Shown here piece after piece: positions 8,817-17,828 of a stretch of 58,284 bases of DNA (positions are counted from its first letter, which is position 1; every line of letters begins with the position of its first letter). Position numbers and translations under genes: made by a program. Under the pieces are notes generated by a model, which saw only the letters and a list, made by a program, of their open reading frames with translations, was not told the origin of the DNA and ran no database searches. The stretch is taken from contig MFPL01000011.1 in assembly GCA_001784155.1 (NCBI GenBank), positions 1 to 58,284 of the forward strand, read 5' to 3'. The DNA comes from Candidatus Levybacteria bacterium RIFCSPLOWO2_12_FULL_41_12. Its GTDB lineage: Bacteria > Patescibacteriota > Microgenomatia > Levybacterales > UBA12049.

Positions 8817-9467
8817 ATGGGAGGAATTGAAGCAAAATTAGAACATATTCAATCTCTAGTAGCTGGTATGGAAAGACCAGCTGTAGTTGTCGAGGCTGCT
8901 CATATTTATACAGATGAACAGCCAACGAGAAAACACGAGCAAGGAGCAGAAATAGGAGGAAGAGTCGCCTCATTTCTGGCTGGGATGGGCTTGGATGTAC
9001 AACGAATGCTTTTCGTTGATGATCTCAACGCTCACAGTCAAGACCTGGATCTTTCCTCATATCAAAGCATGATTTCAGAGAGGGGATTTTCTCCGGATGT
9101 GCTAATTATGGAGTCAACCCTACAAGAAGACGCAGACGAAATTATACGTTCCCTACAAGATACTGGCCACACGGAAACCAATAAACACGGCGCAATAATT
9201 CTTAAAAAGCCCTACAAAAGAGCAAAAGAAATCGTTCTGAAAAAAAGTCCTGGCAGAGGAGAAACAGCGGCCTGCGCTGCGCTCGATGCAGCTCTTTATC
9301 TAAAAAAGCGCGAAGGAGCGGGGATATCAGTAACAGTCCTTCATGAAGAATGGAGAGAGCAGCAAGAAGACGTAAGGAGAGTATTGGAGGCCCTTGGGGT
9401 GGATATTCCAGTACTAGAAATTTACTATGATGATGAGGGCGAAGTGGAAGTTGAATTTGATTTTTAA
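8817..9467 (+). CDS. Hypothetical protein downstream of the T-box
   Basis: Open frame; likely start ATG 8817 rather than 8778, which lies within the terminator. Confidence 0.65.
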   Translation: MGGIEAKLEHIQSLVAGMERPAVVVEAAHIYTDEQPTRKHEQGAEIGGRVASFLAGMGLDVQRMLFVDDLNAHSQDLDLSSYQSMISERGFSPDVLIMESTLQEDADEIIRSLQDTGHTETNKHGAIILKKPYKRAKEIVLKKSPGRGETAACAALDAALYLKKREGAGISVTVLHEEWREQQEDVRRVLEALGVDIPVLEIYYDDEGEVEVEFDF

Positions 9468-10603
9468 TGAAAAAGTTTTACAGATGCGTCAAGTGTCAAA
9501 CAATATATCCTTTTAACAGGGACATATTAACTTGCCCAAAACATAGCAAGTATTATGGCTATCTTACTCTTATTTATGACTACAAAAATGTTAAGCTAGG
9601 GAATGACAAAAACGTTTTTAAAAAATATAAAAATCTATTTCCTCTAGAAGAGTTTGAGATCAATTTTAACGAGCAAAAAACACCACTTATTAAATTAAAT
9701 AAATTTGGCGTTAAGCATGAATTATCCAATCTATACGTAAAAGACGAATCAAAAAATCCAACGGGTTCTTTTAAAGATAAGGAAAGCTTATTTGCCATAA
9801 ATATGGCCCTTAAGTGGGAAGTTTCAAACATATTCGTAGTGTCTTCTGGGAATGCTGCAATATCAACTGCTGCCTATGCTCAAAAAGCAGGCCTAAAATA
9901 CACAAGCTACGTCCCCAAAAATCTTTCTGTCGGAAAAAGATTCTTGATTGGCTTATATGGTGGGCTAGTTAAGGAAATTAATGGAAATTATGAAGAAATT
10001 TACAGAAAAGCAATTGATATGCCATTCCCTGGATGGAATTGTACCCCCGGATTAAACCCAATTAAAGAAGAGGGAATAAAAGTTATAGGTTTTGAAATTT
10101 TTGAGGAGATAGGGGTTCCCGATGTAATCATTGCGCCTTGCGGCAATGGAACTCTGCTTTTTGGCCTTTTTAAGGCGTTTAAGGAACTTTCTTTTCTAGG
10201 AGTTACTACTAAAATGCCAAAATTTTTAGGAGTCCAGATAAGAGGAGCTTCTCCTCTAAAATCTGCTTTTGAACAGCAGGAGGATTTTGTAAAACTTAAC
10301 GATATTCCTAGCTCTATTGCAGAAGGAATCGTAGCTGAGGAATCATATTCTTCGCCCAAGGTAATGTATGCTCTCGAAGATACTGGCGGAGAGATAATTG
10401 AGGTTTCCGACTCGGAAATAACTCAAGCAATAAAGGAAATAATTAAGACAGAATCTATAATTCCAGAACCTACATCTGCAGTTGCTTATGCAGCGATAGA
10501 AAAAGTTAATATTAATAAAAATGATAAAGTAGTACTCATAAATACTGCGGGAGGTCAAAAAAATCTTAAGGAGATAATGCAGTTACTCATAAAAGCCTCG
10601 TAG
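9467..10603 (+). CDS. thrC: Threonine synthase-like PLP-dependent enzyme
   Basis: N-terminal C-x2-C...C, KDESKNPTGSFKDKES PLP-lysine motif, overlaps the upstream stop. Confidence 0.82.
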   Translation: MKKFYRCVKCQTIYPFNRDILTCPKHSKYYGYLTLIYDYKNVKLGNDKNVFKKYKNLFPLEEFEINFNEQKTPLIKLNKFGVKHELSNLYVKDESKNPTGSFKDKESLFAINMALKWEVSNIFVVSSGNAAISTAAYAQKAGLKYTSYVPKNLSVGKRFLIGLYGGLVKEINGNYEEIYRKAIDMPFPGWNCTPGLNPIKEEGIKVIGFEIFEEIGVPDVIIAPCGNGTLLFGLFKAFKELSFLGVTTKMPKFLGVQIRGASPLKSAFEQQEDFVKLNDIPSSIAEGIVAEESYSSPKVMYALEDTGGEIIEVSDSEITQAIKEIIKTESIIPEPTSAVAYAAIEKVNINKNDKVVLINTAGGQKNLKEIMQLLIKAS

Positions 10604-10619
10604 TTTATAACCTAAAAGA

Positions 10620-10836
10620 ATGAGAAACGTTGAATCCCGACTGACAAGTACCGTGGTCATAGTTCGCCCAGATTATTTCGGCTTCAACGATCAGACAAGC
10701 CAAGACAACGTTTTTCAGCAAAAAACAAATGGGTGTTCTCGAAAGAAATGGACAAATTGTTCCCGTTAAAATCGACACTATAGAAATCGTGGATGGAGGC
10801 AGCGCCCGCTGCACGATGGCCAAAATCTTCACTTAA
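10620..10836 (+). pseudogene. Amidinotransferase / citrulline-hydrolase (CtlX)-like remnant with internal deletion and frameshift
   Basis: STVVIVRPDYFGFNDQTSQDNVFQ resembles the family N-terminus; a second frame gives IEIVDGGSARCTMAKIFT*, resembling the C-terminus. Confidence 0.55.
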
Positions 10837-10844
10837 TTTTAGTG

Positions 10845-10940
10845 CTGCCGGTCTTGGATTCCCGTTTACCCCGCATACGGGGCTAGTCGGGACAAGTCGA
10901 ACTCCCGCTTTCTTCGGGACAAGCAAAATAGATTATCCTA
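10845..10940 (-). pseudogene. Candidate 3' half of a split, inactive tRNA-Gln with palindromes
   Basis: Minus strand ends AATCCAAGACCGGCAG; ACCGGCA is a perfect complement of TGCCGGT at 11348-11354. Confidence 0.6.
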
Positions 10941-10947
10941 GAAAAGG

Positions 10948-11018
10948 CTGGGAGACTAGGATTCGAACCTAGATAGTAAGATCCAAAGTCTTACGTCCTA
11001 CCATTAGACGATCTCCCA
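10948..11018 (-). tRNA. tRNA-Gln (TTG)
   Basis: TGGGAGATCGTCTAATGGTAGGACGTAAGACTTTGGATCTTACTATCTAGGTTCGAATCCTAGTCTCCCAG. Confidence 0.94.
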
Positions 11019-11260
11019 GCTCCTTCTAGGAGCTCTTTAAATTTATACCCTCCTTTATACAATTTTAATTCTTTTTCCCTGACCCTTGCCTCTAAATAAT
11101 TATTAAATTTTTCAAATTTGACTAAAATAAACGGTATTCTACTTTTGGTTGAAACCACCTTACCGCTGTTGTGTTTAGTCAGTCTTTGTCTTAAATTACT
11201 TGTTATTCCTATATAATACTTGCCATCCTTAAGACTTTTGAGAATATAAACATAAACCAT
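10991..11260 (-). CDS. Small GIY-YIG nuclease whose 3' end reads into tRNA-Gln
   Basis: VYVYILKSLKDGKYYIGITSNLRQRLTKHNSG; C-terminus GRSSNGRT* is encoded by the tRNA 5' half. Confidence 0.85.
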   Translation of the reverse strand: MVYVYILKSLKDGKYYIGITSNLRQRLTKHNSGKVVSTKSRIPFILVKFEKFNNYLEARVREKELKLYKGGYKFKELLEGAGRSSNGRT

Positions 11261-11261
11261 T

Positions 11262-11354
11262 TTTCAAAGTCAGTCCCGTTTACCCCGCATACGGGGCTGG
11301 CGGGACAAGTTGTCCTATTTACTCCGTCTTGCGGAGCCATTAGACGAACCGGCA
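11262..11354 (-). pseudogene. 5' half of a split, inactive tRNA-Gln with two palindromes
   Basis: Minus: TGCCGGTTCGTCTAATGG[CTCCGCAAGACGGAG]TAAATAGGACAACTT[GTCCCGCCAGCCCCGTATGCGGGGTAAACGGGAC]TGACTTTGAA. Confidence 0.75.
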
Positions 11355-11438
11355 ATGCCCTTTTATCTTATCAGAATTAGCCTCTTGTGACAAGAAAAAC
11401 TTGAAAAAATACTCCTGCTTTAGTAGTCTAACACCAAC

Positions 11439-12071
11439 TTGTTTAAAAACAGAAAAGACGCAGGAAAGAAATTAGGAAACCTGCTTAAAAAATATGGTAA
11501 TGAAAAACCCGTAATTCTTGCTTTGCCAAGAGGGGGAGTAATCGTGGCCTATGAAGTTGCAAAAATACTGAAAGCCCCCCTTGATGTAATAGTCTCACGA
11601 AAAATAGGAGCTCCTTCTATGCCTGAGTACGGAATAGGCGCAGTATCCGAAGGAGCAAATTTTTTGGATAAGAAAAACGCTTCAGACGTAGGCCTGAAGA
11701 AAGACCAACTGGATGTTTTAATTAAACTTCAAGAAGAAGAAGTTAACAGAAGGGTAAAGCTTTATAGAAATGGAAAGAAATTACCAAAACTGTCTGGAAA
11801 AACAGTAATAATTGTTGACGACGGACTGGCAACAGGCGTCACGGCCCATGCGGCAATAGAAGCAATAAAAAAACTCAAAGCAGGTAAGATAATTTTTGCA
11901 GCCCCAGTTTGCGACAGAAAAACAGCAGAAAGTATGAGGGGAAAAATTGAAGCCGTGGAGTGTATTTCTTTCCCAAGTCTTTTTTCAATTGGATTTTACT
12001 ATCTGGATTTCGAACAGGTAAGCGACCAGGAAGTTATTGAGGTTTTGTCAAAATCTCGGAAAAGGTGGTAA
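11439..12071 (+). CDS. Phosphoribosyltransferase family protein
   Basis: VIIVDDGLATGVTAHAAIEAI PRPP-binding motif; TTG start. Confidence 0.88.
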   Translation: MFKNRKDAGKKLGNLLKKYGNEKPVILALPRGGVIVAYEVAKILKAPLDVIVSRKIGAPSMPEYGIGAVSEGANFLDKKNASDVGLKKDQLDVLIKLQEEEVNRRVKLYRNGKKLPKLSGKTVIIVDDGLATGVTAHAAIEAIKKLKAGKIIFAAPVCDRKTAESMRGKIEAVECISFPSLFSIGFYYLDFEQVSDQEVIEVLSKSRKRW

Positions 12072-12082
12072 AATAGGGAAGC

Positions 12083-12165
12083 GCCGCGGTGGTGAAATGG
12101 TATACACGCAGTGTTCAGAACGCTGTATCCGCAAGGATGTGGAGGTTCGACTCCTCTCCGCGGCA
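12083..12165 (+). tRNA. tRNA-Leu (CAG)
   Basis: GCCGCGGTGGTGAAATGG...; loop TTCAGAA; ...CCGCGGCA. Confidence 0.95.
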
Positions 12166-12210
12166 CTTCGCTATTGACAATAGATTGTCACAGCAATATA
12201 ATTCTAGCTT

Positions 12211-12771
12211 GTGAGTACTAGAAGAACTCCAGAACAACCCCTGCCTTACCCCTCAAGCACACAAGCTGTATTGGATCAACGAAGACTTAATAGGGAGCAA
12301 TTTGAAAGAAAAGTCTTAGAAAGGGAGGTAATAGGCGAAGCAACAGGCTTAATTTGGGACTATGGTCAAATTGACTATATGCCAGTAAGCTGGAAATATT
12401 CCCATCCAATCATTAAGCCCGGTAGAAATTCTACCCCATACATTGAATTGGGAACAAGAAATGAGACAGGAAGGCCCTATGTGGGTCGTGTTACGGCTGA
12501 ATTCGGTGAGCCTACAGTGGGACATCCTACTGGGGATGTTTTATGGATTAGGGTTGAAACCCACACAAGAGACGAGGAAGAATATATAGGGAACCGTGAC
12601 GAAATAAAGGTATACAATCCAGAAGTTAAACCTAAGAAGGATGAAGATCGACGACAAGAACCCGATGGGAGATTGGATCAGGCACTCGAGAAGATGGAAC
12701 TTTTAGGAGAGCGTTATAAAGCTGCAGGGCTACATCCTCACCCAAGCATACCAGATCCAGATCATCCATAA
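12211..12771 (+). CDS. Hypothetical protein
   Basis: 186-aa frame; consensus-like promoter TTGACA-17-TATAAT directly upstream; GTG start. Confidence 0.6.
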   Translation: MSTRRTPEQPLPYPSSTQAVLDQRRLNREQFERKVLEREVIGEATGLIWDYGQIDYMPVSWKYSHPIIKPGRNSTPYIELGTRNETGRPYVGRVTAEFGEPTVGHPTGDVLWIRVETHTRDEEEYIGNRDEIKVYNPEVKPKKDEDRRQEPDGRLDQALEKMELLGERYKAAGLHPHPSIPDPDHP

Positions 12772-12813
12772 TTCCTTTTAATTTAGCTTTAGTTTTGGTA
12801 GAATAATAAACGC

Positions 12814-12897
12814 GCGGATGTGGTGAAATGGTATACACGCAGCCTTGAGGTGGCTGTGCCCTTAAAAAGCGTGGAGGTTCGACTCCTCTCATCCGCA
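12814..12897 (+). tRNA. tRNA-Leu (GAG)
   Basis: GCGGATGTGGTGAAATGG...CAGCCTTGAGGTGGCTG...CATCCGCA. Confidence 0.95.
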
Positions 12898-12994
12898 CAG
12901 CGCTAAAGCGCAACAACTAACGACTAAGCTCTAACAGCTAAAGGGATTAGAAGTCAGCAGTTAGAAGTTATTTGTTATTTCGCTTTGCGAAATC

Positions 12995-13067
12995 GGACGA
13001 TTAGCTCAGTTGGTAGAGCGTCGCATTTACACTGCGAATGTCGGGGGTTCGAGCCCCTCATCGTCCA
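12995..13067 (+). tRNA. tRNA-Val (TAC)
   Basis: GGACGATTAGCTCAGTTGGTAGAGCGTCGCATTTACACTGCGAATGTCGGGGGTTCGAGCCCCTCATCGTCCA. Confidence 0.95.
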
Positions 13068-13071
13068 CAAT

Positions 13072-13144
13072 GCTGAGGTAGCCAAGGTGGTCAAGGCACC
13101 TGTCTGAAGAACAGGCTATATGTGTTCGACTCACATCCTCAGCA
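13072..13144 (+). tRNA. tRNA-Phe (GAA)
   Basis: GCTGAGGTAGCCAAGGTGGTCAAGGCACCTGTCTGAAGAACAGGCTATATGTGTTCGACTCACATCCTCAGCA. Confidence 0.93.
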
Positions 13145-13156
13145 CATCGGTCTGCT

Positions 13157-14137
13157 TTGCAGACCTCAGTGCAAGCACTTTCGGCTACTCAAGATAAACA
13201 CATAATGATTGTCATAACGGGGACTATTGCCTTTGACTACATAATGAACTTTCCCGGAGAGTTCAAAGACCACGTACTTCCATCGCAGTCTCATCAAATA
13301 AATCTCTCATTCATAGTTAATAAATTTGCGAAGAGAAGAGGAGGAACCGCTGGAAATGTTTCCTACTCAATGGGCCTTCTTAAAACTCCGCACACACTTT
13401 TCTCCGTAGCAGGATCGGATTTTGAAGAATACAGGAAAAAACTTGAAGAGCTAGGAATAGACTGTTCAAAAGTTTCCATAAAAGAAGTTGAGCATTCATC
13501 TACCGGATTTGCGATGACTGACGCGACAAATAATCAAATCTGGGGATATTTTTATGGAGCATCAGACCATATTAAGGATTTAAAACTAAACAGTATTGCA
13601 AAGAGAGGTGATCTTATACTTGTAGGTCCGTCCGGCGCCGAAGGCTCCATGTCATTTATAGATCAATGTATCACACAAAGAATTGAATACGCTTTTGACC
13701 CGGGCTTTATTCTGACACAGGTGAAGAATGAGGATCTGGCAAAAGGAGTAAAACATGCGAAATATATTTTTGGCAACGACTATGAAATAAAGCTTATTAA
13801 GGATCGGATCAAGTCCTCAGAGAACGAATGGAAAGATAAAATCGTAGTGACTACGCTTGGAGAAAAAGGTGCCACAGTTGCGGCAGAAGGCCGAACCCAC
13901 AAGATAAAAGCAGCCCAGCCAAAAGCATTAATTGACCCTACAGGCGCAGGAGATGCTTTCCGAGCCGGGTTTTTAGCAGGACTTGAAAAAGTACTAGACC
14001 TAAAAACATGCGGAGAAATGGGCTCTACAGCAGCATCATTTTGCCTCGAAGAATACGGGACACAGGAACATATTTTTACCAAACAAGAGTTCGAAAAACG
14101 ATATAGACAAACATATGGCCATATGTTAAAGTTCTAA
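13157..14137 (+). CDS. PfkB-family carbohydrate kinase, adenosine-kinase-like (likely start ATG 13205)
   Basis: [16 protein letters not shown] and [17 protein letters not shown] motifs; next to ahcY. Confidence 0.85.
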   Translation: MQTSVQALSATQDKHIMIVITGTIAFDYIMNFPGEFKDHVLPSQSHQINLSFIVNKFAKRRGGTAGNVSYSMGLLKTPHTLFSVAGSDFEEYRKKLEELGIDCSKVSIKEVEHSSTGFAMTDATNNQIWGYFYGASDHIKDLKLNSIAKRGDLILVGPSGAEGSMSFIDQCITQRIEYAFDPGFILTQVKNEDLAKGVKHAKYIFGNDYEIKLIKDRIKSSENEWKDKIVVTTLGEKGATVAAEGRTHKIKAAQPKALIDPTGAGDAFRAGFLAGLEKVLDLKTCGEMGSTAASFCLEEYGTQEHIFTKQEFEKRYRQTYGHMLKF

Positions 14138-14147
14138 TTCATCAAAG

Positions 14148-15407
14148 ATGAGCATACAATACGACGTAGCTGATTTATCTTTAGCCCCCCAGGGTGAGCT
14201 AAAAATCGAGTGGGCAGGACAGCAAATGCCCGTCCTCGCCACTATCAAAAACCGCTTTAAAAAAGAAAAACCACTAAAAGGAATTACCATAGCTGCGTGT
14301 CTTCACGTAACCAGTGAGACTGCCAACTTAATGCTTGCGCTAAAAGAAGGTGGAGCATCAGTCGTTCTTTGTGCCTCAAATCCACTATCCACTCAAGATA
14401 TGGTGGCAGCGTCTTTGGTAAAAGATTTCGGAATTCCTACATTTGCCGTTCATGGAGAAAATAATAAAACTTATTATCAGCATTTAAATCAAGCTCTTGA
14501 TTTTAATCCTCAAATAACAATGGACGACGGAGGAGACCTAATATCTCTTCTTCACACAAAAAGAAAAAATCTTATAAAGAATATAATCGGCTCCTCAGAG
14601 GAAACAACGACAGGAGTAATAAGACTTAAGGCAATGGAAAAAGATAAAGCGCTTAAGGTACCGGTCCTCGCAGTCAACGAATCGAATACGAAACACATGT
14701 TTGACAACCGCTATGGCACAGGCCAGTCTACGATCGACGGAATAATCAGAGCCACAAATATACTGCTGGCAGGCAAAACATTCGTTGTAGGAGGCTATGG
14801 ATGGTGTGGAAGGGGTATAGCATCGCGTGCGCGAGGCATGGGCGCTCATGTGGTAGTCACAGAGGTGGATCCCGTACGGGCACTTGAAGCCTTAATGGAC
14901 GGGTTTATGGTTATGAAAATGGATGAGGCTGTAAAGATAGGAAATATCTTTGTTTCCGCAACCGGTGACAAGCATGTCATAACCACAACTCATCTTAAAA
15001 AAATGAAGGAAGGCGCAGTTGTAGCGAATTCCGGACACTTCGACGTAGAGATAGATATGGCGGGGCTTGAAAAGCTGGCTACAAAGAAAAGGACCCTTAG
15101 GCCGTCCTTGACAGAATATACCCTAAGCGGTAAAAAGGTTTACGTTTTGGGCGAGGGAAGACTTGTTAATCTCGCGGCTGCAGAAGGACATCCTGCAGAA
15201 GTGATGGATATGTCCTTCGCAAATCAGGCATTAGCGGCAGAATATTTCGTAGATCACAAAGGAAAACTTGATAATAAAGTCTACGTTCTTCCGAAAGAAC
15301 TTGATAACAATGTAGCAAGTCTAAAGCTTAAGGCTATGGGAGTTTCCTACGACCGCCTTACGCCCGAGCAAAAAAAATACCTATCCTCATGGACCGAAGG
15401 CACGTAG
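14148..15407 (+). CDS. ahcY: Adenosylhomocysteinase
   Basis: [43 protein letters not shown]-binding motif; C-terminal [25 protein letters not shown]. Confidence 0.96.
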   Translation: MSIQYDVADLSLAPQGELKIEWAGQQMPVLATIKNRFKKEKPLKGITIAACLHVTSETANLMLALKEGGASVVLCASNPLSTQDMVAASLVKDFGIPTFAVHGENNKTYYQHLNQALDFNPQITMDDGGDLISLLHTKRKNLIKNIIGSSEETTTGVIRLKAMEKDKALKVPVLAVNESNTKHMFDNRYGTGQSTIDGIIRATNILLAGKTFVVGGYGWCGRGIASRARGMGAHVVVTEVDPVRALEALMDGFMVMKMDEAVKIGNIFVSATGDKHVITTTHLKKMKEGAVVANSGHFDVEIDMAGLEKLATKKRTLRPSLTEYTLSGKKVYVLGEGRLVNLAAAEGHPAEVMDMSFANQALAAEYFVDHKGKLDNKVYVLPKELDNNVASLKLKAMGVSYDRLTPEQKKYLSSWTEGT

Positions 15408-15423
15408 AAAGCCCCGTCTTCAC

Positions 15424-15490
15424 TTGACACAAATCACCCTAAATGCTAGAATTTCCATCTATCCAACTGAAGAAATTTAGTTGGATTTTT
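15424..15490 (+). promoter_or_regulatory. Promoter followed at once by a terminator-like hairpin in the leader of the LysM gene
   Basis: TTGACA (15424)-17-TAGAAT (15447); CCAACT...AGTTGG + ATTTTT (15463-15490) abutting ATG 15493. Confidence 0.6.
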
Positions 15491-15492
15491 AT

Positions 15493-16179
15493 ATGGGGCA
15501 GGAATTTGTGGTAGGCGCATTAGCGCTTGCTCTCAGCTTTTTTCCTCTTAATCCTACTCAATCTCAATCTGCTCAGCTTCAAAATCCTCAAACAAAAACT
15601 GTGAATGAAAAATCACAGACTGGGGAAGTTATTGTCAAAAAAGGAGACGCTCTATCTTCTATTGCCGAGAAGTCTTACGGGTCATCTGAATACTGGACTA
15701 ATATCTGGAATGATAATACATGGATTAAAAACCCAAATCTCATAGAGGAGGGCTGGAAAATTAAAGTAAAAATGGAAAAACCTGAGAAACCCGCAAACCT
15801 TCAGGAAAAACTTGCAAAAAAACTGGAGAAGCAAAGAGGTTTGGCTTTAGCACTTCCGGCAACAAATATATTGCCTCTATCTCAAAACGTCACTGCGTTA
15901 CCTTCATCTGGTGTTGGCCCACTTAACGACGCCCAGATCAGCTTTCTTGGAAACTGTGAGTCTGGTATGACAGCCGGAAGAAACAGCGGAAACGGCTACT
16001 TTGGAGCTTTTCAATTCTCCCCGGGAACATGGAGAAGCATGGGAACAGGATATGAAAGAGCGGATTTGGCGCCTCTGGAGGTTCAGACCGAGGCAGTTCA
16101 AAGATTGGTCTCACGATCAAATATCTATGGGCAGTTTCCCGCCTGCTCAAGAAGAATGCAGGCTCTCGGCTTACTCTAA
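15493..16179 (+). CDS. LysM-domain protein with transglycosylase/Rpf-like C-terminal domain
   Basis: VIVKKGDALSSIAEKSYGSSEYWTNIWNDN (LysM); SFLGNCESGMTAGRNSGNGYFGAFQFSPGTWRSMG. Confidence 0.85.
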   Translation: MGQEFVVGALALALSFFPLNPTQSQSAQLQNPQTKTVNEKSQTGEVIVKKGDALSSIAEKSYGSSEYWTNIWNDNTWIKNPNLIEEGWKIKVKMEKPEKPANLQEKLAKKLEKQRGLALALPATNILPLSQNVTALPSSGVGPLNDAQISFLGNCESGMTAGRNSGNGYFGAFQFSPGTWRSMGTGYERADLAPLEVQTEAVQRLVSRSNIYGQFPACSRRMQALGLL

Positions 16180-16183
16180 ACCC

Positions 16184-16942
16184 TCAGCTAGCGAATTTTT
16201 CAAGGACGCGAAGATATTCTTTATTTAAACCTCCTAGGCGATAAAGTATTACATTTTCTATTCTTTCTTTTTGGACAAGGGTTAAATCCTTTTCCAATTG
16301 AGAAGGGGAGATTAATGGTATTGTATGGTCTTCTACCCCTCGACCGATTAGGCCAAGAGCAACAGAATAATTACGAAATTTATGTTTATTATTTTTTATA
16401 AAACCACGTAGGTATTCTGATTTATTCTTTACCTTAAGTAAAGAACTATATAGCATATCGATATAATGGAAGCTTCCTGAAGGGAAATAAGTACACGTTG
16501 AATATAGGAAAAGCTTACTTATTCCGCTTTTTGGAGTCGCAGTAACTATGAGAGAATGGTTTTTGTTTAATATTCCTTGTATGATTTTCCGATTAGTGAA
16601 AAAGTGAGGTAGTTGAGTTATAAAAAGCTTTTTATTTAGTATTGGTAGTTCTGCATCCCAGAGTACCCTGAAATTTTGGTTTGTTTCTCTAAGCTCGTTT
16701 TGAATTCGCTTGACTGCCGATGTTTTAGAAAATACTGACATCCAATAACCTTCATCTAACTTAAGGATTGGCCAGTAAACTATCTTATCTACATTCTTAT
16801 AAGATTCTTTTATTCTATTTTCTAAATAGCGGAATTCTTTAAGGTTTTTAGCTGCGATATAAAGGTTAGTTCGAAATTTAATGAGACGTAGCTTAGATAG
16901 ACTTTCATTGCTTGGAAATTCTTCGAAAAAGTCTATCTGCAT
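16184..16942 (-). CDS. Hypothetical protein
   Basis: 252-aa frame; no family recognised. Confidence 0.6.
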   Translation of the reverse strand: MQIDFFEEFPSNESLSKLRLIKFRTNLYIAAKNLKEFRYLENRIKESYKNVDKIVYWPILKLDEGYWMSVFSKTSAVKRIQNELRETNQNFRVLWDAELPILNKKLFITQLPHFFTNRKIIQGILNKNHSLIVTATPKSGISKLFLYSTCTYFPSGSFHYIDMLYSSLLKVKNKSEYLRGFIKNNKHKFRNYSVALGLIGRGVEDHTIPLISPSQLEKDLTLVQKERIENVILYRLGGLNKEYLRVLEKFAS

Positions 16943-16970
16943 GATTTATATGTAATACTTTTTTTGTCTG

Positions 16971-17042
16971 AGCGGGCGAAGGGAATCGAACCCTCCACCT
17001 TCTCGTTGGCAACGAGACGTTCTACCGATGAACTACGCCCGC
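16971..17042 (-). tRNA. tRNA-Gly (GCC)
   Basis: GCGGGCGTAGTTCATCGGTAGAACGTCTCGTTGCCAACGAGAAGGTGGAGGGTTCGATTCCCTTCGCCCGC. Confidence 0.94.
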
Positions 17043-17126
17043 AAATTCTGTTTGAGTATATCAAAAAAACAGATTAGCTTCAACGCTTGACAACAAATCT
17101 CTCAGATGGCAGAATAGGGTGAAATC

Positions 17127-17690
17127 ATGAAGAAAGTGTTTTCTACTGCCTCCTTTTTTCTGATAACTCCTTTTTTCCTCGTTCTTTGCATTCTTTATTT
17201 GTCATACCTAGGCTACCACTCAAAAAAACCATCAGTTCTGGCAGCCAGCACTTCTGCATATACTGCAATACCCAACTATAACGCTTTATCCGTGAGGATA
17301 GAGGAAGACGACTCAAAGACCGAAACGGTGAGACAGTTCTTCACTAGGTATAACTCGCCTCTCGCAGAACATGCTCACGACATAGTATCTGCAGCAAAAG
17401 CGAATAATATCGATTTTAGACTAATCCCTGCTATTGCCATGCAGGAATCCACAGGGTGCCGAACGATTCCTAAGGAATCGTATAACTGCTGGGGATATGG
17501 AATATACGGGGGGAAGGTTTTGAAGTTTGACAATTTTAAAGAGGCGATTGATACCGTAACTCGCGCTATAGCTATAAAATATATCCAGAATGGATTCACA
17601 ACTCCCGAAGAGATACAAAAAAAATGGACTCCATCAAATGATGGTTCTTGGTCACTCTCCGTCAATCACTTCATGAACCAACTACAATAA
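17127..17690 (+). CDS. Secreted glucosaminidase-like cell-wall hydrolase
   Basis: Signal/TM N-terminus; IDFRLIPAIAMQESTGCRTIP...NCWGYGIYGGKV. Confidence 0.75.
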   Translation: MKKVFSTASFFLITPFFLVLCILYLSYLGYHSKKPSVLAASTSAYTAIPNYNALSVRIEEDDSKTETVRQFFTRYNSPLAEHAHDIVSAAKANNIDFRLIPAIAMQESTGCRTIPKESYNCWGYGIYGGKVLKFDNFKEAIDTVTRAIAIKYIQNGFTTPEEIQKKWTPSNDGSWSLSVNHFMNQLQ

Positions 17691-17705
17691 ACCTATAGTG
17701 GGGAC

Positions 17706-17800
17706 TTGACAAACCCTATAGTCTGTAGTATACTACTCGGCAGATCCTAAGGTAGGCCGTCCAAATGCTTACGTTAGGATTTTTTATGGCCAAAAACGCC
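17706..17800 (+). promoter_or_regulatory. Promoter plus immediate terminator-like hairpin upstream of a wall-hydrolase gene
   Basis: TTGACA (17706)-17-TATACT (17729); ATCCTAA...TTAGGAT + TTTTTT about 10-50 nt downstream. Confidence 0.65.
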
Positions 17801-17828
17801 TAAAAGCGTATATTCGGCTAGGAGAAAT

